Shown here piece after piece: positions 1 through 14,294 of a stretch of DNA of 64,000 bases; the first letter of the stretch is position 1, and the number at the start of each line of letters is the position of its first letter. This DNA is from Arabidopsis thaliana (Eukaryota > Streptophyta > Magnoliopsida > Brassicales > Brassicaceae): positions 18,203,443 through 18,267,442 of the forward strand of contig NC_003071.7 in assembly GCF_000001735.4 (NCBI RefSeq), given 5' to 3'. Below the pieces are notes generated by a model. That model saw nothing but the letters and a program-made list of their open reading frames with translations. It searched no databases and was not told where the DNA came from. The position numbers and the translations under genes are program-made.

Positions 1-16
1 AATTGACAAAATCACC

Positions 17-1465
17 TCATAGAAGAGGTGGTTGTTGCACCATTGGATGTCGACGAGCAAACATAGATCCTGTTTGACGCAGCGGAAGCCTTTCAGGTAG
101 AGGAGTAGACTCCTCTATGTCAAGAAAATACTGAAAAGTCTCACTAACCACAAAATCACGCCTATCAGTCACAAGCTTGTTCACTACCTCGTCCTCCTCA
201 TCCTCTTGCTTTTTCTTGAAAGCACTAAAAGCAGTGAAAAACCCCTCGAGAACAGCTTCCATACGAGCGGGCGGGTTACTCTCTCTCGGGCACAGTCCCC
301 AAGGTTGTACTACATTACCAAAAGCAAGAAGAAGCTGAGAGAAAAGAAGCATTCCTCTATCATTTCCAGGATTCCTCTTCAGAAACTGAAACTCTGTTTC
401 AGTACTAGACACTCTATCCCACAGAGCATCCCAAAAATCATTCCCATAACGCACCACAAACATGGCTGTGAACTTCATTAAACCAAGCTCCTTGCGCATC
501 ATGCCTCCTTGAGGGATTCCAACTCTAAACAAGACAAGGACAGGTGGCACCCTGAGTGTACCCTGAGAATCGTGTTTATTCAGAGGATGATGCATCCTAG
601 CCATTGTTTTGAGTTTGAGTTCAAGGGCTTTGTTCTCGAGGTCAGCAAAATATTCATCACAAACAACAAAATCATGCCTATCAGTCTTAATCTTGTCCAC
701 TAGCTCCTCATCACCCTCTAGCTTTTCCTTGAAAGAATTCAAAGCACTGAGAAAACCGTCAACAAGAACATCCATACCAACCAGAGGATATTCCCAAGCC
801 CTTAATAGATGACTATACCCAAGAAAAAGAAGAGAGAAAAAGTGAGCCCTTGAATCTCCCTTATCCAGAAACTTGAACTCAGTATCAGTAGACACTCTAT
901 CCCGTAGAGCCAACCGAAAATATTGCCCATACCGCAACACAAATTGGGCTGTGAACTTAATGATACCAAGTTCCTTGCGCGTCATGCCTCCTTCAGGGAC
1001 TCTAACTGTAAACGCAGACAGTTCGTCGATAATAGCAACTTGCTCCAGAGGGTTATACTTTAAACAGCATTGATCAACTAGGCCCGGTGGGAGAGGAGGA
1101 GGAGAATGAAGAGGAGGAGACTTGGTGTACTCAGCAATTTTTTGCTTGTAAATATGGTGATCACGACCTTTAGGGAACACAAAGCTGCATGATGGAATAT
1201 CAAGGCCAACAAATCTGGACTTCAGCTTCTCCTCCATCTCCAACCCGCCTCTGGCAGCGGCAATTGAAAGTCTCTCCAACATAATACTTCTCAGCTCATC
1301 ATCATCTGGACGTGGTGGTGGAGTTTTATTCTTTGTTTTCTACAAACACAAGGATTAAAAAATAACATAGAGAAGCGTGTATTACACGTTTCAAAATGGA
1401 TTATTATTGGTTTACAAAAATTGTCTCAACAAACTCTAAGAAACACCGTAAGCACGTACCTCCAT
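17..1465 (-). CDS. Protein with two SWAP/surp domains (SF3A1-like fragment)
   Basis: Two coding exons: 1460-1465 (ATGGAG, then donor gtacgt) and 17-1339, joined in frame to give about 442 residues. Two copies of a surp-type module are visible near residues 125-175 and 285-335. Both share the pattern KELG..KFTA.FV.RYG..F..AL.DRVS followed by an F-rich helix. Surp modules occur in splicing factors such as the SF3A1 subunit of U2 snRNP, where they bind SF1 or SF3A3. A nuclear RNA-processing role is therefore inferred, not shown. The chain lacks the ubiquitin-like C-terminus of full SF3A1, so it looks like a shortened derivative. It probably corresponds to At2g43960. Poly-Pro and acidic linkers separate the modules. 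Confidence 0.85.
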
Positions 1466-2092
1466 AGCCGTGACGCCGAGAAGAAGCGGATCGAGAGAAA
1501 TCTGGCAGAAATAAGGCTTATTACTGGTTTTAGGTTTACCCCCTCCCCAAACTGGAAGCGTTCTAGGTTTTCTAATGGGCCTTTACTATTTGGGCTTATT
1601 ATTTGTTACGCTTATTGAGTTATTGTCTTGTTATTGGGTCATTTAGCAAACAGTGTCTTATTATTGGCTCTGAGTGTATAAGGATACCCAAGGTCACACC
1701 ATTTAAGTAGATTTTTTAAAAATATTTAACTTAATTAATTATGATCATATGTTAACTGTTACTTATACAATACCTTCTTTTTTGTCAGCAGTGACAAGAT
1801 AAAAATGTCATTATTTCATTAGAAAAGCTTTTAGGACAAAATATTAACTGAAATTGCTGTTTCATTACACGTACACTATATGAGGAAAATGTAGTTTTTT
1901 TGTTGTTTCCTTGTAAGAGAAGCGTAATTGAAAAGTATTTCGAAGTAAGTAAGACAAATATAAAGTCTGCAAAACTAGCCAATCCCCATGGGAAGGATAA
2001 ATCTCTCTCTTTCTCTCTTGCTCTCTCTCTATTTATCTCCCTTTTTGACCATTCACAATTCCACATCACCTCCTTTTCAAAACAGCTCTGGA
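1466..2092. promoter_or_regulatory. Promoter of the surp gene, with site II motifs
   Basis: This spacer separates the start of the surp gene from the end of LARP6b. TGGGCC lies at 1576-1581 and TGGGCT at 1591-1596, about 110-130 bp upstream of the surp-gene ATG. Such site II elements are typical of TCP-bound promoters of growth and housekeeping genes. The part near 2000-2090 is probably the LARP6b 3' UTR. Confidence 0.5.
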
Positions 2093-4589
2093 TCACTCTG
2101 CCTGAACCATAACCGGCTTTCCCCGTCCCATTGAGAATCCTCTGGTCCCATCAGGCATTCGTGGTCCAGGTGGTTGCTGTTTCCCCATGCCTGGTTGCTC
2201 CATGTTGTTCATTGGATTGTTCGAAGGTTGTGTTCCCACTTGATGATGATGATGATGATGATGATTTCCTCGCCCATTGTGGTTGTGGTTTTGGTTATGG
2301 CTGTGGTTGTTGTTCTGGTTTTGGTTCTGGTGTGGTTGCCCTCGTCCTCGTCCCTTTCCTCTACCTCTGTTACGCCCTTTTCTCTGCCCAGCCGCTTTCT
2401 CATTCCCTTGATCCTCTCCCTGTTATGTGGCAAAGTTTAGATTCATCCATGGATAACAAAGCAGAGACCCAATAACGTATTTAGTCTACTTACTATTGGC
2501 TGCTCTTGCATATGTGTATCCCATTCCCCAGAACAGTCATCAGATTGTTTCTCAATCGGCTGCTGCTCGGATGTTGTAGCATCATCTTCCTCATGTTCTA
2601 CATCTGCATCATGTCCTTTTCTTCCTCGCCCTTGACCTTGTTTTGGTTCCTTCGTCTGTATGATAGAATAATAACATATAAGCCAAGTGGAACTGACATT
2701 AATTAACCCAGACAGATGACATTTTTAATTCACAGAATGTTCTCAACTACTAAGATATCTGGACTCGGCTTATTAGAGTGAGAAAGGACGGGCAAAGGCA
2801 CAGTGTGTTTGTCAAACTTAAAACCACATACCTGATGCTTTAGCATCAACCGGACTTTAAGACCGCTCCTCCAATTTCCCGCTTCACTTAACTCGGTAAC
2901 CTGTACAGTAACATGCCTTCAGTTAACCACATTAGCACAAGAGGCATCAAAATATATAGAGTCTGAAAATATGTGTAGGTGAGGCATTACTGCTCTCTCG
3001 GCTAGCTCAACAATCTCATACTCAACAAAAGCATGGACCTATAAGAACATGTAAAAGAGACATCAATTTTGCATCCAGTTAATCCAAAACTACGAGGCAA
3101 ACACAAAGCCGCATGGGTCCATCTAGTTACCTTGTTACTGAAAAGCGTACCATCGCTTTTAGCTGCTGATCTCGCTGCGGGTGGAGCACCGCTTCCATTA
3201 TTTTGAGGCTGGCAGGTACGGATGTTCTTCACACTGAAGACAAACACTCATAATTTTAGAAAACCTCAAGTGTATAAAAAGAAAGAAAAAGTAGATTCTA
3301 GGTTTTAGAACAAGATGAAACAGTTGTGTACCTTCCAACAGTTGAAAAAATCTTCATCAGGTTTTGGTAGCAATGATCCTCAGGGAGATTCTCAGCAACA
3401 ATAATGCGAGACTGTATATAATAATATTTATTAGCATTATCCAGTATACACTATACAGAAATATAGGAATAGCAGGAATGAGTCAAGTACCTGAAGCTCT
3501 TCTATAGCCGACTCAGTAATCGGACTTATGCGTCTCACTTTCTTTCCATCTTCACTAACAAACTGTGAGATGACTCAGTCAAAAGTTAGAACATAAAATC
3601 TCACGTATAAAAGTTATTGACCAATACACACTAACATAAAGAACTCACAAGCTTAGCTGAGTTCTGTAGCACTGCGGCAAGCTGAGAATTATTGTTAATG
3701 ACAGCTTTAATTTTCTTGAACGACGCAACAACATGAATAGGCACTGAAATCACCAATTAAGAATTGGAACAAAAAGATTATTACACTTTTATGCAAAACG
3801 AACTCATATGACTTAGCAAACAGACATCATCTTACCATATCCTTCAGGATCCTTGCAAATGAATCTCATGAGATGATCTGTAGTAGCCAAGTTCAAGTCA
3901 CTGAAATAGTATTCAACCTGAAACCAAACTGGATTAGATTTAAGATCACATGTGGTCTTAAAAGAGTGTCAATGTCTGAATCTAATCACCTGATTCACAA
4001 TCTTCTGGATAGAATCTTCAGGCAAACCAGTTTTTGAATCAATAGAAACAGAAGCTCCAGTTTCAGTCACTTGATCGTTCTTAGATTCTCTCTTACTATG
4101 ATCTCTCCGATCATTCTTCTTTGAAACCAAATCCGGTTCCTGCTCACCACCGACACCACCACGCTGCTGATACTCTCCGTGATTCCTCACCGGGACATAT
4201 TGCTGATTCTGATGACGATTGTGATGATGATGCTGATGAAAGCGATGATGAGGGTGGTGATTTTGAACAGGAACCAAGTGTGGCTGGATTGGAACAGGAC
4301 CAAGAACTGGAGTATTGAAAGGAGGCTGGTGGTGATACATATGAAGCATACCGTGCGGCGGAGGAGGCGGGATAATCATCCTCGGAGGTTGAGGCAGCGG
4401 AGGAGTAGTTCGACCAGGAACGAACTCAGGAGCTCCGGCGTTGAGTCGACTTAAGGAGAGAGACCTCAAGAGTGATGGATCTGAGGAAGAAGAAGCTGAA
4501 GTAGTAGAGGAAGTAGAGTGGGAGTGAGATAGATCATCGGATTGAGTAGGAGGAGGAGTAGAGGAATCTAGGGTTTGTTGATCAGCCAT
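2093..4589 (-). CDS. LARP6B: La-related RNA-binding protein LARP6b
   Basis: Ten coding exons: 3990-4589, 3836-3917, 3649-3743, 3491-3562, 3332-3411, 3131-3233, 2991-3038, 2832-2900, 2494-2655 and 2093-2419, giving 545 residues, the length I recall for LARP6b (At2g43970). In order: a Ser-rich N-terminus; a PAM2-type motif at about 46-58 (LSRLNAGAPEFVP), which in the family binds the MLLE domain of poly(A)-binding protein; a His/Pro-rich linker; a La motif from about 195 (IVNQVEYYFSDLNLATTDH); an RRM-like region (SRIIVAENLPEDH); and an Arg/Gly- and Asn/His-rich tail. The tail ends in a SUZ-C-like motif (MPDGTRGFSMGRGKP). Expected role: cytoplasmic RNA binding with PABP. A (CAT)n run near 2243-2262 encodes six His. 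Confidence 0.95.
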
Positions 4590-4994
4590 GGATGATGACG
4601 ATTGAAGGATGATAGATGAAGAACTTTCCCAAGTAAAGTTAGGGCTTTTACTGAAGTGGGAATCTTCTTCTTACAGATTGAGAGATAGATAGAGAGAGCA
4701 GATCTCTCCGGAGAAGGGGAGAGACCAAAAGAGGCAAAAGTCGCTTCTTTTCGTTTGTTTTTGGAGAGAGCTTCTCGAGTCTCAAAGGTCGTCTCTTGTC
4801 GTATATTTATAGAATGTGACTTTTGTTCTTATCGACAAAAGAAAAAAAACTTCACTTGTTTGGTCTTAAAATTACAAAATTCCATAAAAGATGTTTCTCA
4901 ATTATTATTAGTCTCAGAGTATGAAGCATAAAGCAGCTTCAGGTCATTCCTAAAATAAACAGACAGAAGAGTTTCGCTTCCCACAATGTTGGAT
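4590..4994. other. Spacer: LARP6b promoter and leader, ITPK4 3' end
   Basis: This is 405 bp between two minus-strand genes. The LARP6b leader is rich in GA (about 4680-4720), and a TATA-like TATATTTATA lies near 4801. The part next to 4995 should be the ITPK4 3' UTR. No other gene is visible. Confidence 0.4.
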
Positions 4995-8531
<3,537 letters not shown>

Positions 8532-10430
8532 ATGAATCGAATAACTTCTTCTTCAAATGCGCAAACGAAGAAATTTCCTCAGTCTCAGCCACAGCCGCCG
8601 GAGAAAAATGAGAAAAAACTGAAAAGGGAGAGATTTCCGGTGAACCCTTTGAGAGATTTCAGTACAAGAAGCTCTGGAAGCAGCAGTTGTAGCAATGTGA
8701 GTGCTTCTGGTTCAACTTCCGGTGAAGCATCCAACGGTTGTCACAGGTTCTTGCTCTCTCATTCTTTCTCATCGTCTTCTTCATCATCTTCTTCTTCGTT
8801 GGGAGTTTTTCCTCGTAGACCAGTGAGATCAGTAGCTAAAAACCCCAAATCTGCTCCGGTAGTTAGTAAACCCTTAATTAGAAAGAAACCAAGCTCTCTT
8901 GAGGAGGTTAAGTTGAAATCTACTCTTACTGAGAAACCTAATTTGCTGAAGTCTCAGAGATGCAAGACAAATCCTGTATCTGGAAAGAGACCAACTTGTA
9001 AGATTACCATGAAACCGGAGAAAGTTTCGGTTTTGAAGAAACAATCTTCTGTTTCTAGAAATGTTAAGCTTAAAGATAGCCAAACTACGATTAGAGTAGA
9101 TGACAGTATTGCTCAGAGTACTCCTGTTTCTAAATTAGAAACTGGATCTGATTTGATTTATAGAAGGAAGAGTGAAGCTACTGATGATGGTAGACTAAGT
9201 AGCAACAGTAGTAGTTATCAAGATAGGACACCACCTGTTCAAGCTTCGGTGTCTCCAGAGATACAGTGTGGATCGTCTATGAATCTGTCTGCATCAGCTC
9301 AATCACAAGCTTGTTATGCTGCTGGACATTTACTCTCAGGTGTTAGTGATAAGAGGAAATGCAAGCCTAAGGGGATACTCACTGTGGGTGAAAATGGTTT
9401 TGAGGTTGGTAAAGGCAAGATACTGAATGATTCTGATGAATTTGATGAAGGAGATTTTGGTAATGACGGGAGTTATGATGATATTTCTGTTATGCCTTTG
9501 CCTGCGGATGCGTCAGTGCACTGGCTTTTATCTCCTTGTGATGAGGAGAAAGAACATGAGAAGGAAATATCTGATGATGGTTTCTCTCAGTTTCAGCAAA
9601 TTGTTGAGTGTGTTGGCCATGAGACTCCTTCGCCACTATCAGATCGTAGTGCTTCTTCGGATCTATGCAACATTAGTAGTGGTAGAAGTCTTTCGCCCAT
9701 GGATATATATAAAGAGACAACGAGAAGGATCAGTTCTTCTCTTTCTCCAAATGAACTTTTTCGGTTCAGAAGATTCATTCACCTTTCATCATGTGATGGT
9801 GAAGCTTCAGCATTCGACACTTCCCCTACATGTGAGCTAGATCCTTCTGAGCATTTGAAAGGAGACAAATCGTCTCCCTTATCTGTTGATACGCTGGGAA
9901 GTGAGAATGTTATTCAAACACCTGAATCCAACTCAAGCTTCGACAATTATTTTGGACTCTCATGTTCTCAAGCTGAAATCCAAAAGAAACATGATGTTGG
10001 TTCAGATTTGGAATCACTGACAATGAAGTTTCAGTCAGCCGGTTTGTCACCAAGGATCCAGGCTTCATCATGGGAGCCGAGCCGTTCAAGTTTCAACTTC
10101 GACTATTTGGCCACATCTTCTGATTCTATTGATCTCTCACAGTTTCAGAGAGGTTTAGTTGACAGGAGTTCTTGTCATCCTCATGTAACACTGGATAAAG
10201 TGTCAAGGACACATTTGAGAGTAGAGCAAACAAATAGCCACATGCCTGAAATGAAATCCCAACAGATTACAGATACTGAATTTGATATTCAAAATCACAA
10301 AGAAAGTGCTGCTTCTCTGGGAAAAGGAAGAGAATTGCTTCCATGCTCTGCTGCAGAGTCAATAAGCACTGATGGAGGTGGTCTGATTTGTTCTGAGGAT
10401 TCAAATTGGATGGCATGTTACAAGAATTAA
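8532..10430 (+). CDS. Ser-rich plant protein of unknown function
   Basis: A single uninterrupted reading frame of 632 residues, probably At2g43990. I do not recognise a catalytic domain. The N-terminal third is basic and Ser-rich, with a Ser run at about residues 78-89. Lys/Arg/Ser-rich sequence follows to about residue 200. The most structured part is near 310-400: an acidic patch, then PLPADASVHWLLSPCDEEKE and SDDGFSQFQQIVE. The W/C/acidic box looks like a conserved short motif of a plant-only family. The rest reads as disordered and phosphorylation-prone. No signal peptide or membrane segment is visible, so names suggesting a GPI-anchored adhesin probably reflect Ser content only. A nuclear or microtubule role is possible but unsupported. 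Confidence 0.9.
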   Translation: MNRITSSSNAQTKKFPQSQPQPPEKNEKKLKRERFPVNPLRDFSTRSSGSSSCSNVSASGSTSGEASNGCHRFLLSHSFSSSSSSSSSSLGVFPRRPVRSVAKNPKSAPVVSKPLIRKKPSSLEEVKLKSTLTEKPNLLKSQRCKTNPVSGKRPTCKITMKPEKVSVLKKQSSVSRNVKLKDSQTTIRVDDSIAQSTPVSKLETGSDLIYRRKSEATDDGRLSSNSSSYQDRTPPVQASVSPEIQCGSSMNLSASAQSQACYAAGHLLSGVSDKRKCKPKGILTVGENGFEVGKGKILNDSDEFDEGDFGNDGSYDDISVMPLPADASVHWLLSPCDEEKEHEKEISDDGFSQFQQIVECVGHETPSPLSDRSASSDLCNISSGRSLSPMDIYKETTRRISSSLSPNELFRFRRFIHLSSCDGEASAFDTSPTCELDPSEHLKGDKSSPLSVDTLGSENVIQTPESNSSFDNYFGLSCSQAEIQKKHDVGSDLESLTMKFQSAGLSPRIQASSWEPSRSSFNFDYLATSSDSIDLSQFQRGLVDRSSCHPHVTLDKVSRTHLRVEQTNSHMPEMKSQQITDTEFDIQNHKESAASLGKGRELLPCSAAESISTDGGGLICSEDSNWMACYKN

Positions 10431-11184
10431 CTTCCTAGAAAGAATAGTTTTAGCTTCTGTTTCTTTGTAAGTAGGTCCACGTTAGCAAGATACCTAAAGA
10501 ATTTTCCTTCTGTTATTGTGTTTTATCTCTTGTTGTCTCCACATTTCCACTGTAAACAGCATTTTTTTATGAGCGCATCAGAATATTTGAGATTCTTTAA
10601 CCATTGACTTCTCTGCTCAATTCATACAGTACAAGAGAATGAGATTATCAGGATCACTCAGTTACTTCAGCATCTTTCAATGAAAGTTTGCTACTAAACT
10701 TTTTCTGATACCTTCCCTTTGCTTCAGTTTTAGTCTCTATACAGCCTTTCGGTAAATAGCTATACTATTTTATTGTTCAGCCTTCAAAATACTAGAGAAG
10801 GATTCACACGATTATCGGATCGCTATATTCTTGTATTTTGGTTTCTTCTTGCAAAGGACATTGTTGTTTCTCAGTATCTTCCAATAAAAGTTTGATGCTT
10901 CATGATACCTTTCCTTTGTTCCAGGTCTTGGAAAAAAGCAAAGTATACAAAAGGAGAAACAAAGCTAAAAAGGGTTCTTTTAAGCATCTCTTACTTATTT
11001 CGTAAAACACTCATCATCTTTTAATGTAATGTTGATCAAGAACCCATTCATACTTTCTACTTTCCACATATTCTCAGCTTTTTCTGTTGGGATTTGGCTT
11101 TGCTGAGTATATATCTTTTTGTTATCATCTAAGTTCCTCTTGACAATACTGAAAAGTTATCGGTCAAACAATCTCTGAGGGGAA
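10431..11184. other. Spacer: 3' UTR and LEA_2 gene promoter, with a degenerate direct repeat
   Basis: The first 150 bp should be the 3' UTR of the Ser-rich gene. Two diverged direct copies of about 60 bp lie at 10667-10727 and 10868-10924, sharing the order CATCTTTCAATGAAAGTTTG ... GATACCTT.CCTTTG.T.CAG. The promoter of the next gene, with a TATA-like stretch near 11110, follows. Confidence 0.4.
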
Positions 11185-11814
11185 ATGTCTGTTTATGCTG
11201 AAACAGCATATGGAAGAAGGAGCAAAGATGTTGATGAAGCTCGCAGAATTTACCAACCGAAACAGAGTGACATCACCGGCAAAATCATCATCTTTATCCT
11301 TGCAGGGCTTTGCATGCTGCTCTTCATCTTCATCGTCATCGGTTTCTTTTTCATAGCCAAGCCACTGACAGCAAGCTTGACATCTGTTGAAGTAAGAAAC
11401 CTCAGGTACAACAACAATACATCATCATCATCATCGCTTTACTTTAACGCAACACTGGCTATGGAAATCAGAATTGAGAATCCGAATCTCGGGTTCTTCG
11501 AGTTTCCCACTAGTAGAGGAGAAATCTTGTACAACGGTGATGTTGTTGGTGAAATGAGGATTAATGGACAACGAGTGGCTTCATTTGGTGACTTAAGAAC
11601 AGAGGTTAGTGCAGAAGTGGCTTACAGAGGGAATCAGAAATCACCTGTTTGGTTGAAGAATGATATAGAGAGAAGGCTAATAATCCTCGAGACCAGAGCT
11701 AAACTAAGAGGTGAAGTGCACTTGAAGGACTTGAACAAGAGAACAGTGAATTTGAAGTGTTTAATGCAACTTAATCTCAGTGATGATGTTATTCATCGTT
11801 TGTGGTGTAAATGA
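11185..11814 (+). CDS. LEA_2 (NDR1/HIN1-like) membrane protein
   Basis: An intronless 209-residue protein, probably At2g44000. A cytoplasmic N-terminus of about 32 residues is followed by one hydrophobic segment at about 33-57 and then a LEA_2 beta-sandwich domain (LTSVEVRNLRYN, LAMEIRIENPNLGFFEFP, VNLKCLMQLNLS). NDR1/HIN1-like proteins are type II plasma-membrane proteins, some linked to defence or water stress. This chain lacks the NPxY signature usual in NHL proteins, having NPNLGFFEF in that place. The C-terminus ends in WCK with no second membrane span or obvious GPI signal. Function is inferred from the family only. Confidence 0.9.
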   Translation: MSVYAETAYGRRSKDVDEARRIYQPKQSDITGKIIIFILAGLCMLLFIFIVIGFFFIAKPLTASLTSVEVRNLRYNNNTSSSSSLYFNATLAMEIRIENPNLGFFEFPTSRGEILYNGDVVGEMRINGQRVASFGDLRTEVSAEVAYRGNQKSPVWLKNDIERRLIILETRAKLRGEVHLKDLNKRTVNLKCLMQLNLSDDVIHRLWCK

Positions 11815-13436
11815 AACACACTTAGGTTGTTTCATACTTTTCTTGGGTAATTAGTTTTTCTTCTTTAGCTATATTAGCATATTTATAAGTGAATATCAAA
11901 ATACTTAGGTTTCTTTTTTCACAAAAATTGATATTAAAATATCAGTTTATACCAAAATAAATCTCAAGTTTTACAGTATATCAGAAATTTAAGTGTGTTT
12001 TTTTCTTTAGGTCTTATCTTTCTAGTTTTGTCACTTTCTTTAATTCTTGTCATCAGATAAAAATGTCGCTTTTGAATAATTCAATATGGTTAGTGTTTGT
12101 TAGCGTAAGAAACATCATCAGCTTTGTCGTCACTCTTGTCTAAACTTCTTTAAATTTTTTTACTACTAATCTACTTCTTTAAGTCTTGTTTATTTATATT
12201 CCGATGACTTGACCGTCTTTAGTTTTATTTTCTTAAACGAAAAAGCATCTTTAATGTGGTGGTAACTTGAACGTTGAGACAAATTCTAACAATACTGGTT
12301 AGGGAAGTATCAATACTTTACTTCGCTATGTACGTGACAACTTCTCATCATACATTTGATGAGTTTATGCGCGATGTTTAGTTGATCTTCAAAACTATTC
12401 TTATAGAAATGAAATTTTATCACATGTTAAGTACTAATAAAAATCTTGCTACTATTATATACAAACAATCCACATTTTCACATTAGTTACAATTTTATCA
12501 TACATTGTCAGAACTCAGAATTCAGAATATTTTGTGACATCGAATTTTGGTAATCCTAATGTATACGATTTTGCCATTATGATATTAATATTCTTTGGTA
12601 TTTGGCAAAGTATCTCGACTTATTTATTGATATCTCACTTTCTTTACAAGCATTAGAGGTTATCTTAACCAGTCTTCTATTTAGAAAAATATATTAAAAA
12701 AAAGTTATTGGAGATAAACCTAAACAAAACAAAACAAACAAACAAACTTAAAGTCTCACAAAATCTTCACTGAAATATATTTTGGATTGTTGATATACAC
12801 ATACACCAAGTCAAAGATCAATGGGGGATAACGTGTGCAACAGCTAAATCATTTTTTAAAAGGAAGTGACCTGTTGGACTTTTTTGAGGTCTCAATCACA
12901 AATCCTTTTTAATGTAAATATATGCATATGCATTGAGCGCTAATGATTTACGTTTAAGTTTGTTCTTTAATCTGTTTCTCGTTGACAACAACAAAAGATC
13001 ATATCAAGTATAAAAATATATTAATCTCACGATCAACCACTTGCTGTTAAATACTTAAATTACATATAAATGTTTTGAACATGACCAAGAAAATAATGAT
13101 CATGAAATGTCAAAACAAGATACACCGTAACCATATAACTCTACAAACTAAGATAATCATGTTGTTTATATAATTTATTGTGTAAATGTGCAATTCCAAA
13201 TAGGTAACTATAAAAAGAGCCTAGTTATTATAATTTGTGACATAAATCAAATGGGAGAAGAAACAATACTAAAAAAGGTTGAGGTTTCTTGTATAAAGAA
13301 AGACAAATATAAAAGAAGAATATTGGAAGGTAACTAAGCACCAAACCCAAAGTCAATAACCATTAACAAAAACCTTTTGCTTCATCTCAAAGAACCACAA
13401 AGAGCGAAATAAGAAAACAAAAAGAGAGTATCATCA
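11815..13436. other. AT-rich spacer, no gene seen
   Basis: About 1.6 kb of AT-rich sequence with stops in all frames. It should hold the 3' UTR of the LEA_2 gene on the left. On the right is the promoter of the small gene at 13437, including an A-rich purine stretch at about 13255-13430. No RNA gene, repeat with clear termini or coding relic was recognised. Confidence 0.5.
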
Positions 13437-13742
13437 ATGGATGGTTTAATACCAATGGCCCTTAAGGCCGTGAAGAAGAACCTAACTCGTCGTCGTTACG
13501 AACGTCTCTCCTATTCCGCAACAACTCGTGAGTCTTACGACTTCGCTTCCGATATTGAAATGAACGTCGACGGTCGTCACCATCGCCGTGGCTGGTCCGT
13601 TGGAGATTTCTCATCGTTATCAAGCCGGGAAACCAAAAGAAACGGTGGTGTAGCTCCGGAGAAGAGTCTTACTCCGCCGCGGGAGGGTCAACTTGTAAGA
13701 TTCAAGAGCCATAGATTGTTTTCTTGCATCTCAGGTCAATAA
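13437..13742 (+). CDS. Small basic plant protein, unknown function
   Basis: A 101-residue intronless frame, probably At2g44010. It is basic, with a Lys/Arg-rich N-terminal block (ALKAVKKNLTRRRYERLSYS), a central Asp/His stretch and a C-terminal LVRFKSHRLFSCISGQ. The ATG follows a purine-rich leader (atcaATGGATGG). There is no signal peptide or membrane span. From memory a similar protein is encoded in the paralogous block on chromosome 3, which supports reality. No function can be assigned from sequence. Confidence 0.75.
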   Translation: MDGLIPMALKAVKKNLTRRRYERLSYSATTRESYDFASDIEMNVDGRHHRRGWSVGDFSSLSSRETKRNGGVAPEKSLTPPREGQLVRFKSHRLFSCISGQ

Positions 13743-14294
13743 TTTTATCATTTCAAGAAAATTCTCAAATACAGAAAAAAAAAAAAAAAAATTTTTTAGG
13801 AAATTTGCATTTTTATTTCGTGTTGTGTTTGATTTTATGTACAACGAATCATGTAGATATCGTTATTTTGTGATCTTTTGATGTATACGTAAAGTTTGTA
13901 GTTGGGGTTTGTTGTTAAAATGTATATTTGTAAGGTCATAAACGAGAAAATGAAAACTTGTATGGACCAAACTAGAAATAATGTTAATAACTCTCCAAAA
14001 TTCTTGTTGACCTATTCCACTTTTGACATAGTAGCCAGCTCAGGAGTAGTTCTTTCTCCACAAGATACCACCAAAGACACATAATTTAAAATTCTATAAA
14101 AACCAAATCAAATTTTGATTTTGGATCTGAGTAGCTGTAGATTAGTCAGAGTTAGTCCTTTAACATCTAAAGATTTAAGATTTAGCAAATGTGGCAACAA
14201 AATCAATTGGAGAGAGAGCAACAGAACACAATGCTTGCAAAAAAATTGTAGCTAAATGCAAAAGCTCAATTAAGCTAAAAGACTTTTGATTATT
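13743..14294. other. 3' flanks of two convergent genes
   Basis: Converging 3' ends. An A17 run followed by T6 at about 13775-13797 could form a hairpin in the transcript. The short frames here are not supported as genes. Confidence 0.4.

Noticed and set aside
2241-2264. (CAT)n microsatellite as a separate repeat element
   Set aside because: It is the His run in the LARP6b coding region, explained by the gene.
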